In this document: positions 25,789-39,155 of the stretch, piece after piece | How positions within the stretch are numbered: the first letter of the stretch is position 1 | How the letters are laid out: the number at the start of each line of letters is the position of its first letter | Source of the DNA: Bathymodiolus brooksi | Taxonomy: Eukaryota; Mollusca; Bivalvia; Mytilida; Modiolidae | NCBI GenBank assembly: GCA_963680875.1 | Contig: OY804585.1 | Coordinates: 46,297,414 to 46,361,413 of the forward strand | Length of the DNA: 64,000 nucleotides | Direction of reading: 5' to 3' | The notes under the pieces: generated by a model | Database searches by the model: none | Told to the model about the DNA's origin: nothing | Seen by the model: the letters and a program-made list of their open reading frames with translations, nothing else | Program-made: the position numbers and the translations under genes

Positions 25789-28700
25789 TCAAGGCCATTA
25801 CACCAAGTGTGAATAAATACCTTCAGCTAACGGACTACTAATGAAGAAGATAGAATCTGTTGGTTCAAGGCCTTTACACTAATTATGAGAAATACCTCTA
25901 CTTAACTGACTACTAATTAAGCAGGTAGAATCTGTTGGTTCAATGCCATTACACTAAGTATGAGTAAATACCTCTAATTAACAGACTACTAATTAAGCAG
26001 GAAGAATCTGTTGGTTCAATGCTATTACACTAAGCGTGAGTAAATACCTCTAATTGGCCGACTACTAATTAAGAAGGTAGAATATGTTGGTTCAAGGCCA
26101 TTAGACTAAGTGTGAGTAAATACCTCTAGTTAATTGACTACTAATTTAGTAGGTAGAATCTGTTGGTTCAATGCCATTACACCAAGTGTGAATAAATACC
26201 TCTACTTAACTGACTACTAATTAAGCAGGTAGAATCTGTTGGTTCAATGCCATTACACTAAGTATGAGTAAATACCTCTAAATAACAGACTACTAATTAA
26301 GCAGGTAGAATCTGTTGGTTCAATGCCATTACACTAAGTATGAGTAAATACCTCTACTTAACTGACTACTAATTAAGCAGATAGAATCTGTTGGTTCAAT
26401 GCCATTACACTAAGTGTGAGTAAATACATCTAGCTAACTGACTACTAATTAAGAAGATAGAATCTGGTGGTTCAAGGCCATTACACCAAGTGTGAGTGAA
26501 TACCTCTAGTTAGCTGACTACTAATTAAGCAGGTAGAATCTGTTGGTTCAATGCCATTAGATTAAGTGTGGATAAATACCTCTAGCTAACTGACTACTCA
26601 TTAAGAAGGTAGAATCTGGTGGTTCAAGGCCATTACACCACGTATGAGTGAATACCTCTAGTTAACTGACTACTAATTAAGAAGGTAGAATCTGTTGATT
26701 CAAGGTCATTACAATACGTGTGAGTGAATACCTCTAGTTAACTGACTACTAAATAAGCAGGTAGAATCTGTTGGTTCAATGCCATTACACTAAGTATGAA
26801 TAAATATCTCTAGCTAACAGACTACTAATTAAGAAGGTAGAATCTGTTGGTTCATGGCCATTACACCAGGTGTGAGTGAATACCCTTTGCTAACTGACTA
26901 TTTATTAGGATGGTAGAATATGTTGGTTCAAGGCCATAACACCAAGTATGGATGAATACCTATAGTTAACTGACTATTTATTAGGAAGGGAGAGTCTGTT
27001 GGTTCAAGGCCATTACACCAAGTGTAAGTGAATAACTCTAGTTAACTGACTACTAATTAAGGAGGTAGAATCTGTTGGTTCAATGCTATTACACTAAGTG
27101 TGAGTAAATACCTCTAATTAGCCGACTACTAATTAAGAAGGTAGAATATGTTGGTTCAAGGCCATTAGACTAAGTGTGAGTAAATACCTCTAGTTAATTG
27201 ACTACTAATTTAGTAGGTAGAATCTGTTGGTTCAATGCCATTACACCAAGTGTGAATAAATACCTCTACTTAACTGACTACTAATTAAGCAGGTAGAATC
27301 TGTTGGTTCAATGCCATTACACTAAGTATGAGTAAATACCTCTAATTAACAGACTACTAATTAAGCAGGTAGAATCTGTTGGTTCAATGCCATTACACTA
27401 AGTATGAGTAAATACCTCTACTTAACTGACTACTAATTAAGCAGATAGAATCTGTTGGTTCAATGCCATTACACTAAGTGTGAGTAAATACATCTAGCTA
27501 ACTGACTACTAATTAAGAAGATAGAATCTGGTGGTTCAAGGCCATTACACCAAGTGTGAGTGAATACCTCTAGTTAGCTGACTACTAATTAAGCAGGTAG
27601 AATCTGTTGGTTCAATGCCATTAGATTAAGTGTGGATAAATACCTCTAGCTAACTGACTACTCATTAAGAAGGTAGAATCTGGTGGTTCAAGGCCATTAC
27701 ACCACGTATGAGTGAATACCTCTAGTTAACTGACTACTAATTAAGAAGGTAGAATCTGTTGATTCAAGGTCATTACAATACGTGTGAGTGAATACCTCTA
27801 GTTAACTGACTACTAAATAAGCAGGTAGAATCTGTTGGTTCAATGCCATTACACTAAGTATGAATAAATATCTCTAGCTAACAGACTACTAATTAAGAAG
27901 GTAGAATCTGTTGGTTCATGGCCATTACACCAGGTGTGAGTGAATACCCTTTGCTAACTGACTATTTATTAGGATGGTAGAATATGTTGGTTCAAGGCCA
28001 TAACACCAAGTATGGATGAATACCTATAGTTAACTGACTATTTATTAGGAAGGGAGAGTCTGTTGGTTCAAGGCCATTACACCAAGTGTAAGTGAATAAC
28101 TCTAGTTAACTGACTACTAATTAAGGAGGTAGAATCTGTTGGTTCAATGCTATTACACTAAGTGTGAGTAAATACCTCTAATTAGCCGACTACTAATTAA
28201 GAAGGTAGAATATGTTGGTTCAAGGCCATTACACTAAGTGTGAGTGAATACCTCTAGTTAACTGACTACTAATTAAGCAGGTACAATCTGTTGGTTCAAT
28301 GCTATTACACTAAGTGTGAGTAAATACCTCGAATTAGCCGACTACTAATTAAGAAGGTAGAATATGTTGGCTCAAGGCCTTTAGACTAAGTGTGAGTAAA
28401 TACCTCTAGTTAATTGACTACTAATTTAGTAGGTAGAATCTGTTGGTTCAATGCCATTACACCAAGTGTGAATACATACCTTTAGCTAACGGACTACTAA
28501 TGAAGAAGGTAGAATCTGTTGGTTCAAGGCAATTACACTAAGTGTGAGTAAATACCTCTACTTAACTGACTACTAATTAAGCAGGTAGAATCTGTTGGTT
28601 CAATGCCATTACACTAAGTATGAGTAAATACCTCTACTTAACAGACTACTAATTAAGCAGGTAGAATCTGTTGGTTCAATGCCATTACACTAAGTGTGAG

Positions 28701-28903
28701 TGAATACCTCTAGTTAACTGACTACTAAATAAGCAGGAAGAATCTATTGGTTCAATGCCATTACACTAAGTATGAATAAATATCTCTAGCTAACAAACTA
28801 CTAATTAAGAAGGTATAATCTGTTGGTTCATGGCCATTACACCAGGTGTGAGTGAATACGCTTAGCTAACTGACTATTTATTAGGAAGGTAGAATATGTT
28901 GGT
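25789..28903 (+). repeat. HOR A copy 13, fused short forms (3115 bp)
   Basis: It begins with the copy-10 markers (about 25874, 26001 and 26276) and ends with the copy-11 marker (about 28373). Its length equals two short forms minus 987 bp (12 x 76 + 75). The junction lies at about 27122-27167 inside some 46 bp shared by two different monomers. There the sequence passes from the monomer with AATTAGCCGACTAC back to the context that normally follows AATTGGCCGACTAC. It is best read as two short units fused by an in-register deletion of 13 monomers. Confidence 0.85.
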
Positions 28904-30105
28904 TCAAGGCCATTACACCAAGTGTGAATAAATACCTTCAGCTAACGGACTACTAATGAAGAAGATAGAATCTGTTGGTTCAAGGCCTTTACACTAATTG
29001 TGAGAAATACCTCTACTTAACTGACTACTAATTAAGCAGGTAGAATCTGTTGGTTCAATGCCATTACACTAAGTATGAGTAAATACCTCTAATTAACAGA
29101 CTACTAATTAAGCAGGTAGAATCTGTTGGTTCAATGCTATTACACTAAGCGTGAGTAAATACCTCTAATTGGCCGACTACTAATTAAGAAGGTAGAATAT
29201 GTTGGTTCAAGGCCATTAGACTAAGTGTGAGTAAATACCTCTAGTTAATTGACTACTAATTTAGTAGGTAGAATCTGTTGGTTCAATGCCATTACACCAA
29301 GTGTGAATAAATACCTCTACTTAACTGACTACTAATTAAGCAGGTAGAATCTGTTGGTTCAATGCCATTACACTAAGTATGAGTAAATACCTCTAAATAA
29401 CAGACTACTAATTAAGCAGGTAGAATCTGTTGGTTCAATGCCATTACACTAAGTATGAGTAAATACCTCTACTTAACTGACTACTAATTAAGCAGATAGA
29501 ATCTGTTGGTTCAATGCCATTACACTAAGTGTGAGTAAATACATCTAGCTAACTGACTACTAATTAAGAAGATAGAATCTGGTGGTTCAAGGCCATTACA
29601 CCAAGTGTGAGTGAATACCTCTAGTTAGCTGACTACTAATTAAGCAGGTAGAATCTGTTGGTTCAATGCCATTAGATTAAGTGTGGATAAATACCTCTAG
29701 CTAACTGACTACTCATTAAGAAGGTAGAATCTGGTGGTTCAAGGCCATTACACCACGTATGAGTGAATACCTCTAGTTAACTGACTACTAATTAAGCAGG
29801 TAGAATCTGTTGGTTCAAGGCCATTACACTAAGTGTGAGTAAATACCTCTAGCTAACTGACTACTAATTAAGAAGGCAGAATCGGTTGGTTCAAGGCCAT
29901 TACACAAAGTGTGACTGAATACCACTAGTTAACTGACTACTAATTAAGAAGGTATAATCTGTTGGCTCAAGGCCATTACACCAAGTGTGGGTGAATACCT
30001 CTAGTTAACTGACCATTTATTAGGAAGGTAGAATCTGTTGGTTCAAAGCCATTACTCTAAGTGTGAGTGAATACCTTTAGTTAACTGACTATTTATTAGG
30101 AAGGT
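28904..30105 (+). repeat. HOR A copy 14, 5' part of a long form, opening the 4665-bp unit
   Basis: It matches the first 1202 bp of the long form, including the GCAGAATCGGTTGG, ACCACTAGTTAAC and GTGGGTGAATACC monomers. It then passes into diverged monomers at about 30106 (TATAATATGTAGG instead of TAGAATATGTTGG). The rest of the long form resumes at about 32287. Confidence 0.85.
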
Positions 30106-32286
30106 ATAATATGTAGGTTCAAGGCCATTACACTAAGTGTGAGTGAATACCTCTAGTTAAACTGATTACTAATTACGAAGGTAGAATCTGTTGGTTCAAG
30201 GCCATTACACTAAGTGTGAGTGAATACCTCTAGTTAATTGACTATTAATTAAGCAGATAGAATCTGTTGGATCAATGCCATTACACTGAGTGTGAATAAA
30301 TACATCTAGTTAATTGACTACTAATTAAGAAGGTAGAATCTGTTGGTTCAAGGCTATTACATCAAGTGTGAGTGAATACCTCTAATTAATTGACTACTAA
30401 TTACGAAGGTAGAATATGATGGTTCAAGACCATTAGACTAAGTGTGAGTAAATACTTATAGTTAATTGACTACTAATTTAGTAGGTAAAATCTGTTGGTT
30501 CAATGCCATTACACCAAGTGTGAATAAATACCTTTAGCTAACGGACTACTAATGAAGAAGGTAGAATCTGTTGATTCAAGGCCATTACACTAAGTGTGAC
30601 TAAATACCACTACTTAATTGACTACTAATTAAGCAGGTAGAATCTGTTGGTTCAATGCCATTACTCTAAGTGTGAGTGAATACCTCTAGTTAACTGACTA
30701 CTAATTACGAAGGTAGAATCTGTTGGTTCGAGGCCATTACACTAAGTGTGAGTGAATACCTCTAGTTAATTGACTACTAATTAAGCAGGTAGAATCTGTT
30801 GTTTAATGCCATTACACTAAGTGTGAGTAAATTCCTCTAGTTAACTGAGTACTAATTAAGAAGGTAGAATCTGTTGGTTCAAAATCATTACTCTAAGTGT
30901 GAGTGAATACCTCTAGCTAACTGACTACTAATTAAGAAGGTAGAATCTGTTGGTTCAAGGCCATTTCACTATGTGTTATTGAATATTTCTAGTTAATTGA
31001 CTACTAATTAAGAAGGTAGAATCTGATGGTTCCAGGTTATTACACCAAGTGTGAGTGAATACCTTTAGTTAACTGACTATTTATTAGGAAGGTAGAATAT
31101 GTTGATTCAAGGTCATTACAATACGTGTGAGCAAATACCTCTAGTTATCTGACTACTAATTAGGAAGGTAGAGTCTGTTGATTCAAGGCCATTACACCAA
31201 GTGTGACTGAATACCTCTAGCTAACTAACTACTAATTAGGAAGGTAGAATCTGTTGGTTCGAGGCCATTACACTAAGTGTGAGTGAATACCTCTAGTTAG
31301 CTGACTACTAATTAAGCAGGTAGAATCTGTTGGTTCAATGCCATTAGACTAAGTGTGAGTAAATACCTCTAGTTAATTGACTACTTATTAAGCAGGTAGA
31401 ATCTATTGGTTCAAGGCCATTACACTAAGTGTGAGTAAATACCTCTAGCTAACTGACTACTCATTAAGAAGGTAGAATCTGGTGGTTCAAGGCCATTATA
31501 CCAAGTGTCAGTGAATATCTCTAGTTAGCTGACTACTAATTAAGCAGGTAGAATCTGTTGGTTCAATGCCATTACACTAAGTGTGAGTACATACCTCTAG
31601 TTAACTGACTACTAATTAAGCAGGTAGAATCTGTTGGTTCAATGCCATTACACTAAGTGTGAGTAAATACCTCTAGCTAACTGACTACTAATTAAGAAGG
31701 TAGAATCTGGTGGTTCAAGGCCATTACACCAGGTGTGAGTGAATACCTTTAGCTAACTAACTATTTGTTAGGAAGGTAGAATATGTTGGTTCAAGGCCAT
31801 TACACCAAGTGTGGATAAATACCTATACTTAACTGACTATTTATTAGGAAAGTATAATCTGTTGGTTCAATGCCATTACACTAAGTGTGAGTGAATACCT
31901 CTAGTTAACTGACTACTAATTAAGCAGGTAGAATCTGTTGGTTCAATGCTATTACACTAAGTGTGAGTAAATACCTCTAATTAGCCGACTACTAATTAAG
32001 AAGGTAGAATATGTTGGTTCAAGGCCATTATACTAAGTGTGGATGAATACCTATAGTTAACTGACTATTTATTAGGAAGGTATAATCTGTTGTGAGTAAA
32101 TTCCTCTAGCTAACTGACTACTAATTAAGAAGGTAGAATCTGTTGATTCAAGGTCATTACAATACGTGTGAGTGAATACCTCTAGTTAACTGACTACTAA
32201 TTAAGATGGTAGAATCTGTTGGTTCAAGGCCATTACACCAAGCGTGAGTGAATACCTTTAGCTAACTGACTATTTATTAGGAAGGT
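30106..32286 (+). repeat. Block B copy 1 (2181 bp of diverged monomers)
   Basis: It consists of 28 x 76 bp plus one 53-bp truncated monomer. The block sits inside what would otherwise be a long-form A unit. Distinctive monomers carry TTAAACTGATTAC (77 bp, about 30157), TGTTGTTTAATGCC (75 bp, about 30799), GTGTTATTGAATATTTC (about 30973) and GTGAGCAAATACC (about 31126). Monomer-to-monomer divergence looks higher than in region A. Confidence 0.85.
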
Positions 32287-33568
32287 AGAATATGTTGGTT
32301 CAAGGCCATTACACCAAGTGTTGATGAATACCTATAGTTAACTGACTATTTATTAGGAAGGTATAATCTGTTGTGAGTAAATTCCTCTAGCTAACTGACT
32401 ACTAATTAAGAAGGTAGAATCTGTTGATTCAAGGTCATTACAATACGTGTGAGTGAATACCTCTAGTTAACTGACTACTAAATAAGCAGGTAGAATCTGT
32501 TGGTTCAATGCCATTACACTAAGTATGAATACATATCTCTAGCTAACAGACTACTAATTAAGAAGGTAGAATCTGTTGGTTCATGGCCATTACACCAGGT
32601 GTGAGTGAATACCCTTTGCTAACTGACTATTTATTAGGATGGTAGAATATGTTGGTTCAAGGCCATAACACCAAGTATGGATGAATACCTATAGTTAACT
32701 GACTATTTATTAGGAAGGGAGAGTCTGTTGGTTCAAGGCCATTACACCAAGTGTAAGTGAATAACTCTAGTTAACTGACTACTAATTAAGGAGGTAGAAT
32801 CTGTTGGTTCAATGCTATTACACTAAGTGTGAGTAAATACCTCTAATTAGCCGACTACTAATTAAGAAGGTAGAATATGTTGGTTCAAGGCCATTACACT
32901 AAGTGTGAGTGAATACCTCTAGTTAACTGACTACTAATTAAGCAGGTACAATCTGTTGGTTCAATGCTATTACACTAAGTGTGAGTAAATACCTCGAATT
33001 AGCCGACTACTAATTAAGAAGGTAGAATATGTTGGCTCAAGGCCATTAGACTAAGTGTGAGTAAATACCTCTAGTTAATTGACTACTAATTTAGTAGGTA
33101 GAATCTGTTGGTTCAATGCCATTACACCAAGTGTGAATACATACCTTTAGCTAACGGACTACTAATGAAGAAGGTAGAATCTGTTGGTTCAAGGCAATTA
33201 CACTAAGTGTGAGTAAATACCTCTACTTAACTGACTACTAATTAAGCAGGTAGAATCTGTTGGTTCAATGCCATTACACTAAGTATGAGTAAATACCTCT
33301 ACTTAACAGACTACTAATTAAGCAGGTAGAATCTGTTGGTTCAATGCCATTACACTAAGTGTGAGTGAATACCTCTAGTTAACTGACTACTAAATAAGCA
33401 GGAAGAATCTATTGGTTCAATGCCATTACACTAAGTATGAATAAATATCTCTAGCTAACAAACTACTAATTAAGAAGGTATAATCTGTTGGTTCATGGCC
33501 ATTACACCAGGTGTGAGTGAATACGCTTAGCTAACTGACTATTTATTAGGAAGGTAGAATATGTTGGT
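32287..33568 (+). repeat. 3' part of the long-form A unit
   Basis: It resumes the long form from the GTGTTGATGAATACC monomer, including a second 53-bp truncated monomer at about 32371. It runs to the normal end of an A unit at GAATACGCTTAGCTAAC. It completes the first 4665-bp unit (28904-33568). Confidence 0.85.
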
Positions 33569-34770
33569 TCAAGGCCATTACACCAAGTGTGAATAAATAC
33601 CTTCAGCTAACGGACTACTAATGAAGAAGATAGAATCTGTTGGTTCAAGGCCTTTACACTAATTGTGAGAAATACCTCTACTTAACTGACTACTAATTAA
33701 GCAGGTAGAATCTGTTGGTTCAATGCCATTACACTAAGTATGAGTAAATACCTCTAATTAACAGACTACTAATTAAGCAGGTAGAATCTGTTGGTTCAAT
33801 GCTATTACACTAAGCGTGAGTAAATACCTCTAATTGGCCGACTACTAATTAAGAAGGTAGAATATGTTGGTTCAAGGCCATTAGACTAAGTGTGAGTAAA
33901 TACCTCTAGTTAATTGACTACTAATTTAGTAGGTAGAATCTGTTGGTTCAATGCCATTACACCAAGTGTGAATAAATACCTCTACTTAACTGACTACTAA
34001 TTAAGCAGGTAGAATCTGTTGGTTCAATGCCATTACACTAAGTATGAGTAAATACCTCTAATTAACAGACTACTAATTAAGCAGGTAGAATCTGTTGGTT
34101 CAATGCCATTACACTAAGTATGAGTAAATACCTCTACTTAACTGACTACTAATTAAGCAGATAGAATCTGTTGGTTCAATGCCATTACACTAAGTGTGAG
34201 TAAATACATCTAGCTAACTGACTACTAATTAAGAAGATAGAATCTGGTGGTTCAAGGCCATTACACCAAGTGTGAGTGAATACCTCTAGTTAGCTGACTA
34301 CTAATTAAGCAGGTAGAATCTGTTGGTTCAATGCCATTAGATTAAGTGTGGATAAATACCTCTAGCTAACTGACTACTCATTAAGAAGGTAGAATCTGGT
34401 GGTTCAAGGCCATTACACCACGTATGAGTGAATACCTCTAGTTAACTGACTACTAATTAAGCAGGTAGAATCTGTTGGTTCAAGGCCATTACACTAAGTG
34501 TGAGTAAATACCTCTAGCTAACTGACTACTAATTAAGAAGGCAGAATCGGTTGGTTCAAGGCCATTACACAAAGTGTGACTGAATACCACTAGTTAACTG
34601 ACTACTAATTAAGAAGGTATAATCTGTTGGCTCAAGGCCATTACACCAAGTGTGGGTGAATACCTCTAGTTAACTGACCATTTATTAGGAAGGTAGAATC
34701 TGTTGGTTCAAAGCCATTACTCTAAGTGTGAGTGAATACCTTTAGTTAACTGACTATTTATTAGGAAGGT
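33569..34770 (+). repeat. 5' part of a long-form A unit, second 4665-bp unit
   Basis: It restarts with the ACCTTCAGCTAACGG monomer, exactly 4665 bp after 28904. It passes into block B at about 34771, with the same TATAATATGTAGG junction as in the first unit. Confidence 0.85.
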
Positions 34771-36209
34771 ATAATATGTAGGTTCAAGGCCATTACACTA
34801 AGTGTGAGTGAATACCTCTAGTTAAACTGATTACTAATTACGAAGGTAGAATCTGTTGGTTCAAGGCCATTACACTAAGTGTGAGTGAATACCTCTAGTT
34901 AATTGACTATTAATTAAGCAGATAGAATCTGTTGGATCAATGCCATTACACTGAGTGTGAATAAATACATCTAGTTAATTGACTACTAATTAAGAAGGTA
35001 GAATCTGTTGGTTCAAGGCTATTACATCAAGTGTGAGTGAATACCTCTAATTAATTGACTACTAATTACGAAGGTAGAATATGATGGTTCAAGACCATTA
35101 GACTAAGTGTGAGTAAATACTTATAGTTAATTGACTACTAATTTAGTAGGTAAAATCTGTTGGTTCAATGCCATTACACCAAGTGTGAATAAATACCTTT
35201 AGCTAACGGACTACTAATGAAGAAGGTAGAATCTGTTGATTCAAGGCCATTACACTAAGTGTGACTAAATACCACTACTTAACTGACTACTAATTAAGCA
35301 GGTAGAATCTGTTGGTTCAATGCCATTACTCTAAGTGTGAGTGAATACCTCTAGTTAACTGACTTCTAATTACGAAGGTAGAATCTGTTGGTTCGAGGCC
35401 ATTACACTAAGTGTGAGTGAATACCTCTAGTTAATTGACTACTAATTAAGCAGGTAGAATCTGTTGTTTAATGCCATTACACTAAGTGTGAGTAAATTCC
35501 TCTAGTTAACTGAGTACTAATTAAGAAGGTAGAATCTGTTGGTTCAAAATCATTACTCTAAGTGTGAGTGAATACCTCTAGCTAACTGACTACTAATTAA
35601 GAAGGTAGAATCTGTTGGTTCAAGGCCATTTCACTATGTGTTATTGAATATTTCTAGTTAATTGACTACTAATTAAGAAGGTAGAATCTGATGGTTCCAG
35701 GTTATTACACCAAGTGTGAGTGAATACCTTTAGTTAACTGACTATTTATTAGGAAGGTAGAATATGTTGATTCAAGGTCATTACAATACGTGTGAGCAAA
35801 TACCTCTAGTTATCTGACTACTAATTAGGAAGGTAGAGTCTGTTGATTCAAGGCCATTACACCAAGTGTGACTGAATACCTCTAGCTAACTAACTACTAA
35901 TTAGGAAGGTAGAATCTGTTGGTTCGAGGCCATTACACTAAGTGTGAGTGAATACCTCTAGTTAGCTGACTACTAATTAAGCAGGTAGAATCTGTTGGTT
36001 CAATGCCATTAGACTAAGTGTGAGTAAATACCTCTAGTTAATTGACTACTTATTAAGCAGGTAGAATCTATTGGTTCAAGGCCATTACACTAAGTGTGAG
36101 TAAATACCTCTAGCTAACTGACTACTCATTAAGAAGGTAGAATCTGGTGGTTCAAGGCCATTATACCAAGTGTCAGTGAATATCTCTAGTTAGCTGACTA
36201 CTAATTAAG
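34771..36209 (+). repeat. Block B copy 2, truncated on the right
   Basis: It matches block B copy 1 at an offset of 4665 bp up to about 36209. There TTAAGCAGG becomes TTAAGTAGG and the sequence switches to an A-type context. The last 742 bp or so of block B are absent. Confidence 0.83.
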
Positions 36210-36974
36210 TAGGTAGAATCTGTTGGTTCAATGCCATTACACCAAGTGTGAATAAATACCTCTACTTAACTGACTACTAATTAAGCAGGTAGAATCTGTT
36301 GGTTCAATGCCATTACACTAAGTATGAGTAAATACCTCTAATTAACAGACTACTAATTAAGCAGGTAGAATCTGTTGGTTCAATGCCATTACACTAAGTA
36401 TGAGTAAATACCTCTACTTAACTGACTACTAATTAAGCAGATAGAATCTGTTGGTTCAATGCCATTACACTAAGTGTGAGTAAATACATCTAGCTAACTG
36501 ACTACTCATTAAGAAGGTAGAATCTGGTGGTTCAAGGCCATTACACCAAGTGTGAGTGAATACCTCTAGTTAGCTGACTACTAATTAAGCAGGTAGAATC
36601 TGTTGGTTCAATGCCATTAGATTAAGTGTGGATAAATACCTCTAGCTAACTGACTACTCATTAAGAAGGTAGAATCTGGTGGTTCAAGGCCATTACACCA
36701 CGTATGAGTGAATACCTCTAGTTAACTGACTACTAATTAAGCAGGTAGAATCTGTTGGTTCAAGGCCATTACACTAAGTGTGAGTAAATACCTCTAGCTA
36801 ACTGACTACTAATTAAGAAGGTATAATCTGTTGGCTCAAGGCCATTACACCAAGTGTGGGTGAATACCTCTAGTTAACTGACCATTTATTAGGAAGGTAG
36901 AATCTGTTGGTTCAAAGCCATTACTCTAAGTGTGAGTGAATACCTTTAGTTAACTGACTATTTATTAGGAAGGT
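36210..36974 (+). repeat. A-type segment between two B blocks
   Basis: It matches A copy 14 from about 29265 to the start of block B, minus one 76-bp monomer (the GCAGAATCGG/ACCACTAG step at about 36815 is skipped). It also has GACTACTCATTAAGAAGG at about 36500, where the A copy reads GACTACTAATTAAGAAG, a sign of local conversion or exchange. Confidence 0.8.
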
Positions 36975-39155
36975 ATAATATGTAGGTTCAAGGCCATTAC
37001 ACTAAGTGTGAGTGAATACCTCTAGTTAAACTGATTACTAATTACGAAGGTAGAATCTGTTGGTTCAAGGCCATTACACTAAGTGTGAGTGAATACCTCT
37101 ATTTAATTGACTATTAATTAAGCAGATAGAATCTGTTGGATCAATGCCATTACACTGAGTGTGAATAAATACATCTAGTTAATTGACTACTAATTAAGAA
37201 GGTAGAATCTGTTGGTTCAAGGCTATTACATCAAGTGTGAGTGAATACCTCTAATTAATTGACTACTAATTACGAAGGTAGAATATGATGGTTCAAGACC
37301 ATTAGACTAAGTGTGAGTAAATACTTATAGTTAATTGACTACTAATTTAGTAGGTAAAATCTGTTGGTTCAATGCCATTACACCAAGTGTGAATAAATAC
37401 CTTTAGCTAACGGACTACTAATGAAGAAGGTAGAATCTGTTGATTCAAGGCCATTACACTAAGTGTGACTAAATACCACTACTTAACTGACTACTAATTA
37501 AGCAGGTAGAATCTGTTGGTTCAATGCCATTACTCTAAGTGTGAGTGAATACCTCTAGTTAACTGACTTCTAATTACGAAGGTAGAATCTGTTGGTTCGA
37601 GGCCATTACACTAAGTGTGAGTGAATACCTCTAGTTAATTGACTACTAATTAAGCAGGTAGAATCTGTTGTTTAATGCCATTACACTAAGTGTGAGTAAA
37701 TTCCTCTAGTTAACTGAGTACTAATTAAGAAGGTAGAATCTGTTGGTTCAAAATCATTACTCTAAGTGTGAGTGAATACCTCTAGCTAACTGACTACTAA
37801 TTAAGAAGGTAGAATCTGTTGGTTCAAGGCCATTTCACTATGTGTTATTGAATATTTCTAGTTAATTGACTACTAATTAAGAAGGTAGAATCTGATGGTT
37901 CCAGGTTATTACACCAAGTGTGAGTGAATACCTTTAGTTAACTGACTATTTATTAGGAAGGTAGAATATGTTGATTCAAGGTCATTACAATACGTGTGAG
38001 CAAATACCTCTAGTTATCTGACTACTAATTAGGAAGGTAGAGTCTGTTGATTCAAGGCCATTACACCAAGTGTGACTGAATACCTCTAGCTAACTAACTA
38101 CTAATTAGGAAGGTAGAATCTGTTGGTTCGAGGCCATTACACTAAGTGTGAGTGAATACCTCTAGTTAGCTGACTACTAATTAAGCAGGTAGAATCTGTT
38201 GGTTCAATGCCATTAGACTAAGTGTGAGTAAATACCTCTAGTTAATTGACTACTTATTAAGCAGGTAGAATCTATTGGTTCAAGGCCATTACACTAAGTG
38301 TGAGTAAATACCTCTAGCTAACTGACTACTCATTAAGAAGGTAGAATCTGGTGGTTCAAGGCCATTATACCAAGTGTCAGTGAATATCTCTAGTTAGCTG
38401 ACTACTAATTAAGCAGGTAGAATCTGTTGGTTCAATGCCATTACACTAAGTGTGAGTACATACCTCTAGTTAACTGACTACTAATTAAGCAGGTAGAATC
38501 TGTTGGTTCAATGCCATTACACTAAGTGTGAGTAAATACCTCTAGCTAACTGACTACTAATTAAGAAGGTAGAATCTGGTGGTTCAAGGCCATTACACCA
38601 GGTGTGAGTGAATACCTTTAGCTAACTAACTATTTGTTAGGAAGGTAGAATATGTTGGTTCAAGGCCATTACACCAAGTGTGGATAAATACCTATACTTA
38701 ACTGACTATTTATTAGGAAAGTATAATCTGTTGGTTCAATGCCATTACACTAAGTGTGAGTGAATACCTCTAGTTAACTGACTACTAATTAAGCAGGTAG
38801 AATCTGTTGGTTCAATGCTATTACACTAAGTGTGAGTAAATACCTCTAATTAGCCGACTACTAATTAAGAAGGTAGAATATGTTGGTTCAAGGCCATTAC
38901 ACTAAGTGTGGATGAATACCTATAGTTAACTGACTATTTATTAGGAAGGTATAATCTGTTGTGAGTAAATTCCTCTAGCTAACTGACTACTAATTAAGAA
39001 GGTAGAATCTGTTGATTCAAGGTCATTACAATACGTGTGAGTGAATACCTCTAGTTAACTGACTACTAATTAAGATGGTAGAATCTGTTGGTTCAAGGCC
39101 ATTACACCAAGCGTGAGTGAATACCTTTAGCTAACTGACTATTTATTAGGAAGGT
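36975..39155 (+). repeat. Block B copy 3 (2181 bp)
   Basis: A full-length copy at an offset of 6869 bp from copy 1. It shares GACTTCTAATTACG (about 37564) with copy 2 (about 35361), where copy 1 has GACTACTAATTACG. Copies 2 and 3 are thus closer to each other than to copy 1. Confidence 0.83.

Larger units (their letters stand above)
1..30105 (+). repeat. Region A: homogenised HOR domain (L/S units)
   Basis: About 14 copies of one multi-monomer unit, each opened by the monomer carrying ACCTTCAGCTAACGG. Starts are at 1, 2484, 4535, 6510, 8994, 11045, 12184, 14668, 16719, 19203, 21254, 23305, 25789 and 28904. Copies differ by few point changes by eye, far less than neighbouring monomers within a copy. 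That is the usual sign of a HOR array homogenised as multi-monomer blocks. The order of forms is L S S L S S L S L S S L S L, with some copies internally deleted. Confidence 0.92.

Noticed and set aside
25789..28903. A 14-monomer tandem duplication inside one short unit
   Set aside because: Marker changes show that the left part descends from the copy-10 type and the right part from the copy-11 type, so a 13-monomer deletion between two units explains it better.
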